Source: Picrophilus oshimae DSM 9789 (GTDB taxonomy: Archaea; Thermoplasmatota; Thermoplasmata; Thermoplasmatales; Thermoplasmataceae). Taken from it: a stretch of 64,000 nucleotides of DNA. The position numbers and the translations under genes are program-made. The stretch's first letter is position 1, and each line of letters begins with the position of its first letter. Location: assembly GCF_900176435.1 (NCBI RefSeq), contig NZ_FWYE01000001.1, positions 62,001 to 126,000 of the forward strand. The letters run 5' to 3'. Below, in pieces: positions 36,741 through 46,355 of the stretch. The notes beneath the pieces were generated by a model, which made no database searches, had not been told where the DNA came from, and saw only the letters and a program-made list of their open reading frames with translations.

Positions 36741-37816
36741 TTTTCCTTTATCATCTCCTCGTATGTTTCAAAGATTTCCTTGAGGCCCCTTCCGTAGTTG
36801 TAATCTGCCTTGTCAACGTTTAAATGGTATCTTCCGGCAATAAGCTTTGATCTTATTGAATATTTACCACGGCCCTCTGTTTTGTACTTCCTTACGTGTA
36901 TTAAAAGCCTGCCTGATTTACCTATGATCCTTGAGACATTTGAAAGAAAACGGTCTGCCATGAAGTATGTTATATCATAAAGGTCATCATCATAGTCATT
37001 TAAACCGGAGATTTCTATAAAGTATCCCTCCTGCTCGCCTGTCTGTATTGCATTTAGTATATCTGATATATCTATTATTCCTGTGACTATGTTTTTATCG
37101 TTTACAACCGGAACAACATGAAGATTGTTTTTTATCATTACATCGCATGTTTTTTTTATGCTGTCATCCTCGTAAACCGAGACTGGATTATCCATTATTG
37201 ATGAGACAATGACCTCTACCTTTGACTTTCCCGAGGTAAATTCACCGTAGCTTATCTTTTCCTTGTCCTGTATAATTGCATTCATTGCATCCTCGATCCT
37301 TAGTATGCCCCTGAGCACCTTTTTCTCTGTAACCGGGATCTCGTACTCATCAAAGCCCCTTATCTCGTCTATTGCATCATCAACGGTATCATTAATTTCT
37401 ATTGTTACAGGATCGCTGTTCATAATCTGAAAATTCTTTATGCTATCCGCGTTGCCTATGATCCTGTCTATATTTTTTATTATGTCTGTTCTTGATAATA
37501 TGCCTATTAAACTGTCTTTATTAAAAACTGGTATTGCGTTTAAACCGCTTTCCTTTAAAAGTTCTATTGCCTTGTATATATCCATGTTATCTGAGAGCCT
37601 TGGCGTGTTTATGGAAAAATTGTAGCATTTTGAGCTTGTTTTTATGCTGCCACGCCTCATGATCTCCCTGTATGTTAACATGCCAACGTATCTCTTACCG
37701 TCAAGAACCGGCATCTGCTTTATGCCGGTATCCTTCATTATTGATAGTGCCTTTGATATTGGCTCCTCCTTATCTATCGTATCAACATCCCTTGTCATTA
37801 TGTCCTTTACTTCCAT
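36737..37816 (-). CDS. Four-CBS-domain protein with an HPF-like C-terminal domain
   Basis: 359 residues. CBS domains lie at about 5-55, 66-115, 128-182 and 204-257, each with the usual P.V....k..GI...D pattern. The C-terminal 95 residues (264-358) form a separate domain starting FIEISGLN, with LLIHVRKYKTEGRGKYSIR and a final helix. This pattern looks like the ribosome-binding S30AE/HPF fold. If so, the protein could link nucleotide status to ribosome dormancy. It overlaps tldD by 4 bp and lies 4 bp after the SHMT-like gene. Confidence 0.82.
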   Translation of the reverse strand: MEVKDIMTRDVDTIDKEEPISKALSIMKDTGIKQMPVLDGKRYVGMLTYREIMRRGSIKTSSKCYNFSINTPRLSDNMDIYKAIELLKESGLNAIPVFNKDSLIGILSRTDIIKNIDRIIGNADSIKNFQIMNSDPVTIEINDTVDDAIDEIRGFDEYEIPVTEKKVLRGILRIEDAMNAIIQDKEKISYGEFTSGKSKVEVIVSSIMDNPVSVYEDDSIKKTCDVMIKNNLHVVPVVNDKNIVTGIIDISDILNAIQTGEQEGYFIEISGLNDYDDDLYDITYFMADRFLSNVSRIIGKSGRLLIHVRKYKTEGRGKYSIRSKLIAGRYHLNVDKADYNYGRGLKEIFETYEEMIKEK

Positions 37817-37820
37817 GATA

Positions 37821-38954
37821 TCACCAGTACATTATTTTAAATTGTCTTACTATATCTTTAATGCTTATACCCATATTTATTTTATTGTAAACAGAATAAA
37901 ATATCTCTGAGATTTTATACATGTCATCATAACCAAGCCTTGTGATCTCCTGAAGGCCTATTCTGCCAACACGGTCTATTAGTATTCCTGCCCTTTCCAT
38001 TGAGTATGAAAAGCTTTTAAAATCGTAATCCTTTGCTTTTAAATCATTTATATTTAAAAGAAGCTGGTGGCTCTCGGTCTCCGGTATATTAAATGATCTT
38101 TCATTCATGTATTCTCTTAATTTTTTTGAATTTTCTATAACCTTTGATGCGTATTCCACACCGTATCTAAGCATCTCCTCAACGGCAACGCCAAGTGCCG
38201 CAAACCTTGATAAATTGTAGTTATCCATGAACTTAAACATTATATTTTTTTCTATTTTTTTATATATTTCATCATTGTTGGTTAATATTATTCCACCCTG
38301 TGGTCCAAAGAACGTTTTGTGCGTTGAGCCCAGGAGCACATCAGAATACCTCAATGCGTCGGGCTGGAACCTCCTCCCGGCAATTAAACCAAGAACATGC
38401 GACGCATCATATATAATTCTGGAATCTATCTCCCTTGAAAGGTCATAAACCCTTTTAATATCATATGGCATTGTAAATTCAGACTGGCCAAGAATAATGA
38501 CCGATGGTCTTTCTGACCTTGCAATCTTTTCCATTGCATCATAGTCTATACTTCCAGATTTTACAGGGATGCTTATCAAATTGTAATTTAAAAGATTTTG
38601 GAGCGCAACATATCCAGGATAGCCACCGTTGTCCTCATGAACTGCCATGACCTTTCTGTTCTCCATTAATGAGTACAATGAAACAGAAGCAGCTATATGA
38701 CCGCTCAATGGTCTTGGGTCACAGAATTTTGCCGAGAACAGATCTGAAACGTTCTTATATATATTATCAAGTATCTCATGGAAATATTTATTCCCGGCAT
38801 AGCCATCATCGCCGTTGAAATCAAGTGAATACCTTGATGCCAGGTCCGATGAAAGCGCGGTCCTTACATTTGGGCTTAGAATATTTTCCGAGGCCTGCAT
38901 CGGAATAAAAGATGCACGGTACTCATCGTTCTTTTTTATTAAATCAAGAATCAT
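37821..38954 (-). CDS. Serine hydroxymethyltransferase-like PLP enzyme
   Basis: 377 residues of fold-type I. It has SENILSPNVR near the N-terminus, YAGNKYFHE, DASHVLGLIAG (Asp183 pairs with the PLP nitrogen), and the PLP lysine K213 in GSTHKTFFGPQGG. It is clearly SHMT-related but shorter than typical GlyA (about 410-430) and diverged, so it may be a second copy with a changed substrate or an aldolase-type enzyme. It lies inside the smc-scpA-tldDE operon, 24 bp after scpA. Confidence 0.75.
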   Translation of the reverse strand: MILDLIKKNDEYRASFIPMQASENILSPNVRTALSSDLASRYSLDFNGDDGYAGNKYFHEILDNIYKNVSDLFSAKFCDPRPLSGHIAASVSLYSLMENRKVMAVHEDNGGYPGYVALQNLLNYNLISIPVKSGSIDYDAMEKIARSERPSVIILGQSEFTMPYDIKRVYDLSREIDSRIIYDASHVLGLIAGRRFQPDALRYSDVLLGSTHKTFFGPQGGIILTNNDEIYKKIEKNIMFKFMDNYNLSRFAALGVAVEEMLRYGVEYASKVIENSKKLREYMNERSFNIPETESHQLLLNINDLKAKDYDFKSFSYSMERAGILIDRVGRIGLQEITRLGYDDMYKISEIFYSVYNKINMGISIKDIVRQFKIMYW

Positions 38955-38978
38955 GTATTGTAATATCTATGTTATTAA

Positions 38979-39689
38979 TTATTTTTCAGTTTTGAAGTAA
39001 AGTACATCACCGTATGGTACCTCCTGTGAGAATTTTAGTTTATTCATTTTAACCAGGAATAATGAGTAAAGTATAAAATTTGCCCGCTCTGATCTTTCAT
39101 TTCCCCAGTGATCCTCAAGTTTAAATGGATTCTCAAATGATTCCATGTCTGATATTAACTTTTTTATACCCTCCTCTATCTCATCACGGTTTGATTTTAC
39201 AATTACCTCTGAAACGGTTTGCCTCTTTTCCTGGACGTCATTTTTCCTTATTTTTTTTATATCCTCTATTATATCGAGTATCGTCACCTTTGCTGTCTCC
39301 TTATGTGCTATATTTTCCTCGATCTCGGGTATGTAATAATCATCATTATATACAGGCTCATCATAGTAATCCGGTTCCGGCTCTGGCTGCCTTGGTATAA
39401 GCGACTTGCTCTTTTCATATAGTATATGCCATGCCCTTGCAAGTATGATGCCGTGGAGCTCAAAGTCCCTTTTATCGATATGGCTTATTGCCTCGCTCAG
39501 CTTTGAGATATCAACGTTCCATGGATCTATCTTTCCAAGTATGCATAATTTAAAAAGTGTGGATATTGTCCTGGATATCTGATCAGGATAGTTTATATCA
39601 TCATCGAGATTATCCAGTATCCTCGAATAATATTCTATATCATCGCTGTTTACAAGTATCTTTAATATATCATCCTTATTCATCGTCAA
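38979..39689 (-). CDS. scpA: ScpA/kleisin, SMC partner
   Basis: 236 residues in the kleisin layout: an N-terminal domain with IDPWNVDISKLSEAI, the ScpA signature, a flexible acidic Pro/Tyr-rich linker (EPEPDYYDEPVYNDDYY), and a C-terminal winged helix. It bridges the two SMC heads in chromosome condensation and segregation. The start overlaps the end of smc by 14 bp. No ScpB gene follows in this operon. Confidence 0.92.
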   Translation of the reverse strand: MTMNKDDILKILVNSDDIEYYSRILDNLDDDINYPDQISRTISTLFKLCILGKIDPWNVDISKLSEAISHIDKRDFELHGIILARAWHILYEKSKSLIPRQPEPEPDYYDEPVYNDDYYIPEIEENIAHKETAKVTILDIIEDIKKIRKNDVQEKRQTVSEVIVKSNRDEIEEGIKKLISDMESFENPFKLEDHWGNERSERANFILYSLFLVKMNKLKFSQEVPYGDVLYFKTEK

Positions 39690-42600
39690 GACTCTTTTCT
39701 ATAATTTCGGTATTCTCCTTATCATAGGTTGTCACACCTATTATATGATCGGCATACTTTGAAACGGCACCCTTCAATGAAACCATAATTATCTGCGCAT
39801 GCCTTGAATTTTCCTTGAACATTGAACCCATGTGCTCGGCATTGTAACCATCCAGGAACATATCAACCTCATCGAGATAATAAAACGGCGATGGCTTTGC
39901 ACGCTGAAATGCCATTATAAGCGACAGCGCTGCAAGGCTCTTTTCACCGCCGCTAAGTGATTCTATCTTTATCATATACTTTCCCTTTGGCCTGGCCTTT
40001 ATAAATACCTCCGAATTCAGCGGATCGTTCTGGTTTGAAAGTTCAAGCGTTGCCTCACCACCATCGCTTAGCCTTGAATATATATCCTTAAACTCATTGT
40101 TTATATTATTAAAAAGATCCAAAAATGCCATTTTTTCTTCATTGATGAGCCTGCTTTCTATCTCCCTAAGCTCTGACCTTTCACTCTCAAGCTTTTTGTA
40201 CTTTTCCATATTCTCGCCGTATCTTTCCAGGGTCTCGTTGTATTCTGAAACGGCCATCTGGTTTATTGGGCCAAGTGCGTTTATCTCTGACTTGTATTTA
40301 TCAACCAGGGCCTTTATCTCTGAGATGCTTTTATTATACTCCTTTATATCACCATTTAAAGACGAATTTATCTCATTTATTTTCAATGATATATTTTCCA
40401 TCCTTGATTTCATGTTCACAATGATTATATTATTTTCATTGATTGAATCATCGATCTCCTTCTGCCTTTTCTCAAGTTCATAGTAATACCTCTTTTTGGA
40501 TTCTATTTGATTAAAAACCTCCTTGAACGATGACTCCAGCCTTGATAGCATTAAATTTTTCTTGTTTAATTCAAATTCCATGGATTCCTTTTTATCATTT
40601 AAATTCTTTATGTTGCTGGACTTCGATGCTATTTCATTATTATATGATGATATTCTTGATTTAAGATCATTTATTCTTTCATTTAGATGATCTATATCAT
40701 TCATTAAAATTGAAATTTCGTTCTTTGCATTGTTATATTCATTGTTTAATTCATCAAGATTCTTCTGCATGGATTTTTCTATTTCAAGATCCTCGGGACT
40801 TATCTTTTTCAGCTCGTTAAAGATCTCTGATTTTTCATTGTTTAATTTGTAAAGATCAAGCTTCAGGCTATCCTCATCAAAGGAAAGTTTTTGAATGCCT
40901 TTTTCAATTTCATTTATAGCATTTTTTATCTCACCAAGTTTTTTTTCTTTTTCATTTATTGATATTACTGTCTCCTCAATGGATGATTTATAGTTCTTTA
41001 TATTCTCGACAAGTGCTGTGTTCTTCTTTGTTATATTAATTAATGCTGCAGATATTCTGTTAAGTTCATCACTCTTAACCTTTAGCTCATCATTAAGTAT
41101 ATTATTCTCGTTTTCAAGATTTGATATCTCCTTCGTTATTTTGCTGTATATTAGCTCATCGTTTTTTAGATAACCGCCTGTTATTGCACCTGCCGGCTCA
41201 AAGATCTCGCCTGAAAGTGTTACGATCCTTACACCGGTCATGTGCTTCCTTGCAGTTTCCATGGAATCTGCAAGCAGTGTATCAGAAAATACATAGTATA
41301 TAATATTCTCAAATTCCTTATCGTATGAAACAAAATCCCTTAGAAATCCAAGTATGCCATCACTGTTTATTAAATCAATGGCCTTTGGATGATCCCGGGG
41401 CTTCAATATTTTGTTAACTGGCAGAAATGTAAGCCTGCCAAGCTTCTTTTCCTTCAGTGTTTCTATGCATCTCTGGGCTGTCAGATCGCTGTCAACGACA
41501 ATGTTGTATAGCCTGCTCCCTGCTCCGGCTATTATTGCATTTGAATAATCATCCCTGTAATCTATTAAATCCTTAACCTGGCCGTATATGCCCTTCAAAA
41601 CATCTTTTAATGCATATATCTCCTTAAGCGCCTCTGAAACAACGGGCCTGTAGTTAAGGTTTCTTAGCTCCCTCTCAAGGCTTTTTATTTTACTGTTATT
41701 GTTTTTTATATTCTCTGATATATTATAGGTTTCTGTTCTTAACAGCTCATAGTTTTTATTAGCTGTCTTCATTGAGTTCTCTATATCATTCATCTCAATC
41801 TCTGAGTTCTTGATCCTCCATTTAAGGTCGTTTTCTTTTAATCGAAGATTTTTTAATTCCTCCTCAAGTATTGATGATTCCTTTAAAAGCGATGATTTCT
41901 TGTTAATATAATCTGATTTTCTTTCATTTATACTGCCTATTTCATCGCTTTTGATTTTTATCTTCTCATCTATGGACTTAAGCTTTAAATTTAGCTCTGA
42001 GAGCCTCTTTGACCTGTTTAGATTTTCCTCCCTGAAATGCTCAAGCTCTTTTGCGGCCTTTGAAACATTTGATTCGATTATTGATAGCCTCTTTAATTTT
42101 GAATCCCTTTCATCGATCTGCTTTTTCATGTTTTTCTCTGAAAATGCCAGGGCCTCCTCTGCAGTTTTTAATTTCATTTGTATGTTTTTCAGTTCGGTAT
42201 CCTCTGATGATATAATGGCATCTATTTTTCCAATCTCAACGTTTATTGATGAGATCTCTGATCTTATTTTGTTTATCTCATTGCCTGATAAATCGTTTAT
42301 CTTTTTCTCGAGCTCATTAATATCATTTCTTGTTTTGTTTAATTCATCATTATTTTCGGAGCCTTTTTTTCTTAGCCCGATTATCTTATTTTCTATATCA
42401 GTCACATTCTTCTGAAATATCTCCAATTCTGAAAGCAATCGTTCCTTTTCCTTGAATCTAAGATAATTTTCCATTGAATTAATGCTCTCGCTTAATTCAT
42501 GGTATTTCTCTGCTGTCTCCTTCTCTATTCTCAGCTTTTCAAGCCTTGATGAGATCTCTGATATCAATGCACTAACGGTATTCATGTTGTTCTCAACACC

Positions 42601-43128
42601 CTGTATATCCGACCTTGCATTCTCTATCTTTTCCTTAAAGCTTTCTATGCCTGCCAGTGCCTCAAAAAGCTTTCTCTTTTCAGAACCGGACATTGTAATT
42701 ATATTATTTATATCACCCTGGAGTACAAAGCTGTACGAATCAAGATATATATGAAATGAATCTATAAGATTTGATACATCATTGTACTTTGATTTATTAT
42801 TATTTATATAATAGTTTGACTTGTATTCACCATTTTCCTTTTTTATCTCACGCTTTATTGAATATAAATTGCCATTATCATTTATGTTTAATTCTACATA
42901 GCAGTAGTTCCTTGATGATTTTTCAGATTTATGTATAAGATCTGATAGCCTTTCAATTCTTACTGTTTTATTTGACCTTATTCCAAGAACAAAGAGAATT
43001 GCATCGCCTATGTTGCTTTTGCCAGAACCGTTCGGACCTATTATTACGGTAAAACCTGGCTTGAAATATATTTTTGTTTTTTTACCGTATGATTTGAAAT
43101 TATCTATTTCTATTGATTCTATAAACAT
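39676..43128 (-). CDS. smc: Chromosome segregation protein SMC
   Basis: 1150 residues: Walker A GPNGSGKS (31-38), a long coiled coil, a hinge around residues 490-640 with conserved glycines, a returning coiled coil, then the ABC signature LSGGEKSLAALSL and Walker B YYLDEVDMFLD. It forms the ring that organises the chromosome with ScpA. It leads a six-gene minus-strand operon. The region upstream (43129-43382) is AT-rich and divergent from the small wHTH gene. Confidence 0.96.
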   Translation of the reverse strand: MFIESIEIDNFKSYGKKTKIYFKPGFTVIIGPNGSGKSNIGDAILFVLGIRSNKTVRIERLSDLIHKSEKSSRNYCYVELNINDNGNLYSIKREIKKENGEYKSNYYINNNKSKYNDVSNLIDSFHIYLDSYSFVLQGDINNIITMSGSEKRKLFEALAGIESFKEKIENARSDIQGVENNMNTVSALISEISSRLEKLRIEKETAEKYHELSESINSMENYLRFKEKERLLSELEIFQKNVTDIENKIIGLRKKGSENNDELNKTRNDINELEKKINDLSGNEINKIRSEISSINVEIGKIDAIISSEDTELKNIQMKLKTAEEALAFSEKNMKKQIDERDSKLKRLSIIESNVSKAAKELEHFREENLNRSKRLSELNLKLKSIDEKIKIKSDEIGSINERKSDYINKKSSLLKESSILEEELKNLRLKENDLKWRIKNSEIEMNDIENSMKTANKNYELLRTETYNISENIKNNNSKIKSLERELRNLNYRPVVSEALKEIYALKDVLKGIYGQVKDLIDYRDDYSNAIIAGAGSRLYNIVVDSDLTAQRCIETLKEKKLGRLTFLPVNKILKPRDHPKAIDLINSDGILGFLRDFVSYDKEFENIIYYVFSDTLLADSMETARKHMTGVRIVTLSGEIFEPAGAITGGYLKNDELIYSKITKEISNLENENNILNDELKVKSDELNRISAALINITKKNTALVENIKNYKSSIEETVISINEKEKKLGEIKNAINEIEKGIQKLSFDEDSLKLDLYKLNNEKSEIFNELKKISPEDLEIEKSMQKNLDELNNEYNNAKNEISILMNDIDHLNERINDLKSRISSYNNEIASKSSNIKNLNDKKESMEFELNKKNLMLSRLESSFKEVFNQIESKKRYYYELEKRQKEIDDSINENNIIIVNMKSRMENISLKINEINSSLNGDIKEYNKSISEIKALVDKYKSEINALGPINQMAVSEYNETLERYGENMEKYKKLESERSELREIESRLINEEKMAFLDLFNNINNEFKDIYSRLSDGGEATLELSNQNDPLNSEVFIKARPKGKYMIKIESLSGGEKSLAALSLIMAFQRAKPSPFYYLDEVDMFLDGYNAEHMGSMFKENSRHAQIIMVSLKGAVSKYADHIIGVTTYDKENTEIIEKSLDDE

Positions 43129-43382
43129 GTATGTATGACAATGTCGTAGGAATATAATTATTTTACGCTTCTTTTAAATACACAGTGCATTTTATAAATT
43201 TTTAAAGAAATGGAAGTGTGATTTACATTATATCTTACTCTTTTATAAATTTTATGCTTAATTATAATGAAAAATAATTTATTTCGTTAAAATTTTTATT
43301 TTAATACATATAATGTATTTTTTAATAAAAAAAATTGCAAAAAAAGAAAAATGTTTTTATATTATCTTTGTAATGACTAATT

Positions 43383-43697
43383 ATGATAACACAAAATGAA
43401 AATGAAATTATAAGGCCAAAGGCACAGATAAGATCATATATAGGCAGGCCATGCAAGCTGAGCAAGGAGCAGATTGCAGAGCTTAGGGACTTTATAGTAA
43501 GGAAAAAATTCTGCACCGTTAAGGAGATAAGAGATTACATAAAAAATAGATTTGATGTTGATTACTCAACAAAGGAGATAAGGGAGATTCTTAAAAAGCT
43601 TGGATTTATGTATTATCCATTGTTAAGGAAATATACATATGAAGAATATTACTACGAAAAGGTAATGAAAAAATTTGAGGCAAATGAAATTTATTAA
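43383..43697 (+). CDS. Small winged helix-turn-helix protein, IS630-transposase-like N-terminus
   Basis: 104 residues. The segment GRPCKLSKEQIAELRDFIVR, the turn TVKEIRDYIKNRF, and STKEIREILKKLGFMYYP match the DNA-binding winged helix found at the start of IS630/Tc1-type transposases. The catalytic DDE domain is absent and no terminal inverted repeats are evident, so it is either a domesticated DNA-binding protein or a transposase relic. A TATA-like TTTTATATTAT sits about 23 nt upstream, which argues that it is expressed. Its stop is 7 bp from the convergent rps7 stop. Confidence 0.7.
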   Translation: MITQNENEIIRPKAQIRSYIGRPCKLSKEQIAELRDFIVRKKFCTVKEIRDYIKNRFDVDYSTKEIREILKKLGFMYYPLLRKYTYEEYYYEKVMKKFEANEIY

Positions 43698-43704
43698 AAA
43701 ATTT

Positions 43705-44268
43705 TTATCTTGCGGATGCTGCAACCCTTTCTATTTCTTCCTTCTTGCTGACGGCGTATGAGTTTCCATCGTTTCTTGACGCAAGTATTATTTCGTTTGC
43801 CAGGCATTCCTCTATTGGAACCTTGCTTTTAAATGACTTGCTTGTTGCGCCTATGCATATGTTTCTGAGTGCCTCATCAAGCCTCCTTGAAGGTGAAACA
43901 TCAACGGACTTCGGCACAGCTATACCGCCATACTTTAATCTTGTTACCTCCTCCCTTGGAGCGCTGTTCTCTATTGCATTTATTAAAACCTGAACAGGAT
44001 TCTGCTTTGTCTTCTGCTCAACGATCTCAAAGGCCTCCTTTAAAACACGATATGCGGAATACTTTTTACCGGTCCATTTCTCAGTTCTCATCAATTTGTT
44101 TAAAAGGCGCTCGATGGTGTTTACGTTTCTCTTTCCCGCGGAGTAATTTGAATATCTGCCGCCTGTATGAAGATTAAAGTATGAATTTAAATTTATATAC
44201 TTTGCAAGGCCCATATCATGTATCTGTATTCCTGAAACATCATACTTTCCCATTATTAAACGATCCAT
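43705..44268 (-). CDS. rps7: 30S ribosomal protein S7
   Basis: 187 residues with the S7 features [41 protein letters not shown] and [16 protein letters not shown]. It organises the 3' major domain of 16S rRNA. It follows rps12 by 2 bp, the usual order, but no EF-2 gene follows here. Confidence 0.96.
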
Positions 44269-44270
44269 GC

Positions 44271-44699
44271 TTACCTCACCGTCTTCTCCTTTCTGCCCTT
44301 AACAAGCTCATGCAGTGAAATGCCATTTACCTTTATAACCTTGTATCTGACTCCAGGGATATCACCCTTACTTCTTCCCATTCTTCCGCCTATGCCCTCA
44401 ACAACGACCTCATCGTGCTCATCTATGTAGTTTATTGCACCATCACCGGGCGCAAATGCTGAAAGCTGCCTGCCGTTCTTTATTAGCTGTATCTTAACGC
44501 ATTTCCTTATACCCGAGTTGGGCTGCTTTGCCTCTATACCAACCTTTTCTATGACTATACCCTTGGCCTGCGGGGCACCCTCCAGGGGATCACTCTTCTT
44601 CTTTAGATTTAATACCCTGCGCTTGTAATCCCTGTCAGACCATCTATACGTTTTTCTTGACTTCATAAGCTTTTTGCCTGCGTTTAATCCATTTGCCAT
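44271..44699 (-). CDS. rps12: 30S ribosomal protein S12
   Basis: 142 residues of the archaeal/eukaryal S12 (S23e) type. It has [26 protein letters not shown] with the conserved KQPNSGIRK decoding-site loop, then [21 protein letters not shown]. It lies 4 bp after the YchF-like GTPase gene and 2 bp before rps7. Confidence 0.97.
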
Positions 44700-44703
44700 T
44701 AGC

Positions 44704-45819
44704 TCACCTTGAACCTGAAACTATTTTTACAACATCATTATTTATTAATTTATAATCTTTTCCAATAATCCTGTGCGTTCTTCCATTTATTGCTTTTATA
44801 AAATTTTCGCCTATCTCGCTGTGAACCTTAAATGCAAGGTCCAGTGCGGTATCACCATCCCTCATTATAAATGCGTCAGGAAGGACGTTTCCATTTTTAT
44901 CTGTCCATTTCGTCTCATCGTAGACCGGGTATACTATTATATATCCAAGCGAGTTGACAATGCCTGATATAACATCATCGAACATGGTATTTTTCTCGTA
45001 GAATTCATGGATACTGTTTAAAACAGCCCTCTGCTGCCCGTTGCACCTATCCGATATTTTAAAATCTCTTGAATACTTATCTATGTAACCATTTCTATAT
45101 GCCCTGGCCAGTGCAAGCTCGTATCCTGCCGATATAACAGGGTATTCTAGTTTTTTTATATTCGATTCATTTAATAGATCGGCCTTGTTTCCAACATCAA
45201 AGACAGGCTTTATGTACTTTAATATTGCATTGGATAGTTCAATAACATCATCCTCTGTCCATACCGAAAGCTGCTGTGGCATGTTAACCTTTGTTATAAG
45301 ATATTCGACCTGTTTTTCATTAATGCCAAATGTCGCGAGCTTCTTTAATAGTTTTAATGCCAGCCTGTCTCCAGATGCATCCTCCTTTCTTGAAAACTTT
45401 TGCCAGTTGTCATAGATCTTTGATGATATCCATTTTATTATTTCATTTCTAACCATTGATATATCATTTTTATAATCAGATGAAGCATCAAACAGGTTTA
45501 TTATTATATCTGAATCACGTATATTGTCCAGGAACTGGTTTCCCATACCCTTACCCTCGCTTGCACCCTCAATTAATCCCGGAACGTCTATGATCTCAAT
45601 GGGTATGTATCTTGTACCATCAATGCATTTCCCCTCCCTTGGATTGCATTGTACATTTATCTCTGTATGCGGGCATTTGCTTTTTATATATGATATTCCA
45701 ACATTTGGCTTTATCGTTGTAAATGGGTAATCTGCTATATCAACATCGATCTGTGTTATTGCTGAGAATAGTGTTGACTTACCGGCGTTAGGTTTTCCAA
45801 CTATGCCGATTTTTATCAT
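44704..45819 (-). CDS. YchF/Obg-family GTP-binding protein with TGS domain
   Basis: 371 residues. G1 is [13 protein letters not shown] at the N-terminus, G2 lies in [12 protein letters not shown]3 is [20 protein letters not shown] and G4 is NKAD. A C-terminal TGS-type domain ([18 protein letters not shown], then the terminal VVKIVSG) closes the protein. YchF-like proteins bind ribosomes and use ATP or GTP. It lies directly upstream of rps12-rps7 and 4 bp after UPF0179, which supports a translation link. Confidence 0.9.
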
Positions 45820-45823
45820 AATA

Positions 45824-46255
45824 TCACGATTCTATCTTTCTCATATCATAGCCCTTCGGGCATTCTATCCTGCCCAGTATCTTTTTTATTACAATCTTTC
45901 TTGGCTCCTTAATATGTATTAAATTGCATGTCTCTATATTCGGGCAGGTCAAGTAATCACATTCCATGGACTTTAATTCTATTGATGAGCCCTCCATTAT
46001 ACGCCTGCTGTACTGTACATTAAATGTACTTGTTGCTTCCTCAACCTCTATTGTTGAAACCTTGTTTTTATTGTATATAAAGCATGGATTAATATTCTCA
46101 CGAACGTTTAAAATTCTGTAATGCCTGCCCTTTTCAAGGTTAAAGCATACGTTCTTCAGGCTACATTCATCACACTTTCCTGATAATGGACCAACGAATG
46201 TGAACTCCATACCTGCCTTTGCAAGGTCTGTTCCTATAAGTGTAATTTTGCTCAT
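45824..46255 (-). CDS. UPF0179 family protein
   Basis: 143 residues with the conserved cysteines of this archaeal family: CDECSLKNVCFNLEKGRHY near the N-terminus and CDYLTCPNIETCNLIH later, probably binding a metal or iron-sulfur cluster. Function unknown. It is the first gene of the operon with the YchF-like GTPase and the S12 and S7 ribosomal proteins. A perfect 12-bp palindrome lies upstream at 46312-46323. Confidence 0.88.
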   Translation of the reverse strand: MSKITLIGTDLAKAGMEFTFVGPLSGKCDECSLKNVCFNLEKGRHYRILNVRENINPCFIYNKNKVSTIEVEEATSTFNVQYSRRIMEGSSIELKSMECDYLTCPNIETCNLIHIKEPRKIVIKKILGRIECPKGYDMRKIES

Positions 46256-46311
46256 AATAATGGGATAAAAAGCCTTAACATATTAACATTGTGTTTTTTC
46301 AAAATTAACTG

Positions 46312-46323
46312 TTACAATTGTAA
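46312..46323. promoter_or_regulatory. Perfect 12-bp palindrome upstream of the UPF0179-ribosomal operon
   Basis: TTACAATTGTAA lies 57-68 nt upstream of the UPF0179 ATG and 33 nt past the egsA stop. It could be an operator for a dimeric regulator, although AT-rich DNA gives such palindromes by chance. Confidence 0.3.
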
Positions 46324-46355
46324 ATTATTTTATTATAATATATAAATTTACATTA

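Noticed and set aside
41951-42415. 154-residue plus-strand ORF opposite smc
   Set aside because: Antisense of the coiled coil. The low-complexity Phe/Ser sequence reflects Glu/Lys codons on the other strand.
43129-43382. Possible origin of replication next to smc
   Set aside because: The gap is AT-rich but has no repeated origin-recognition boxes and no orc1/cdc6 gene nearby.
43383-43697. Intact insertion sequence around the IS630-like winged helix
   Set aside because: No DDE catalytic domain, terminal inverted repeats or target duplication could be found.
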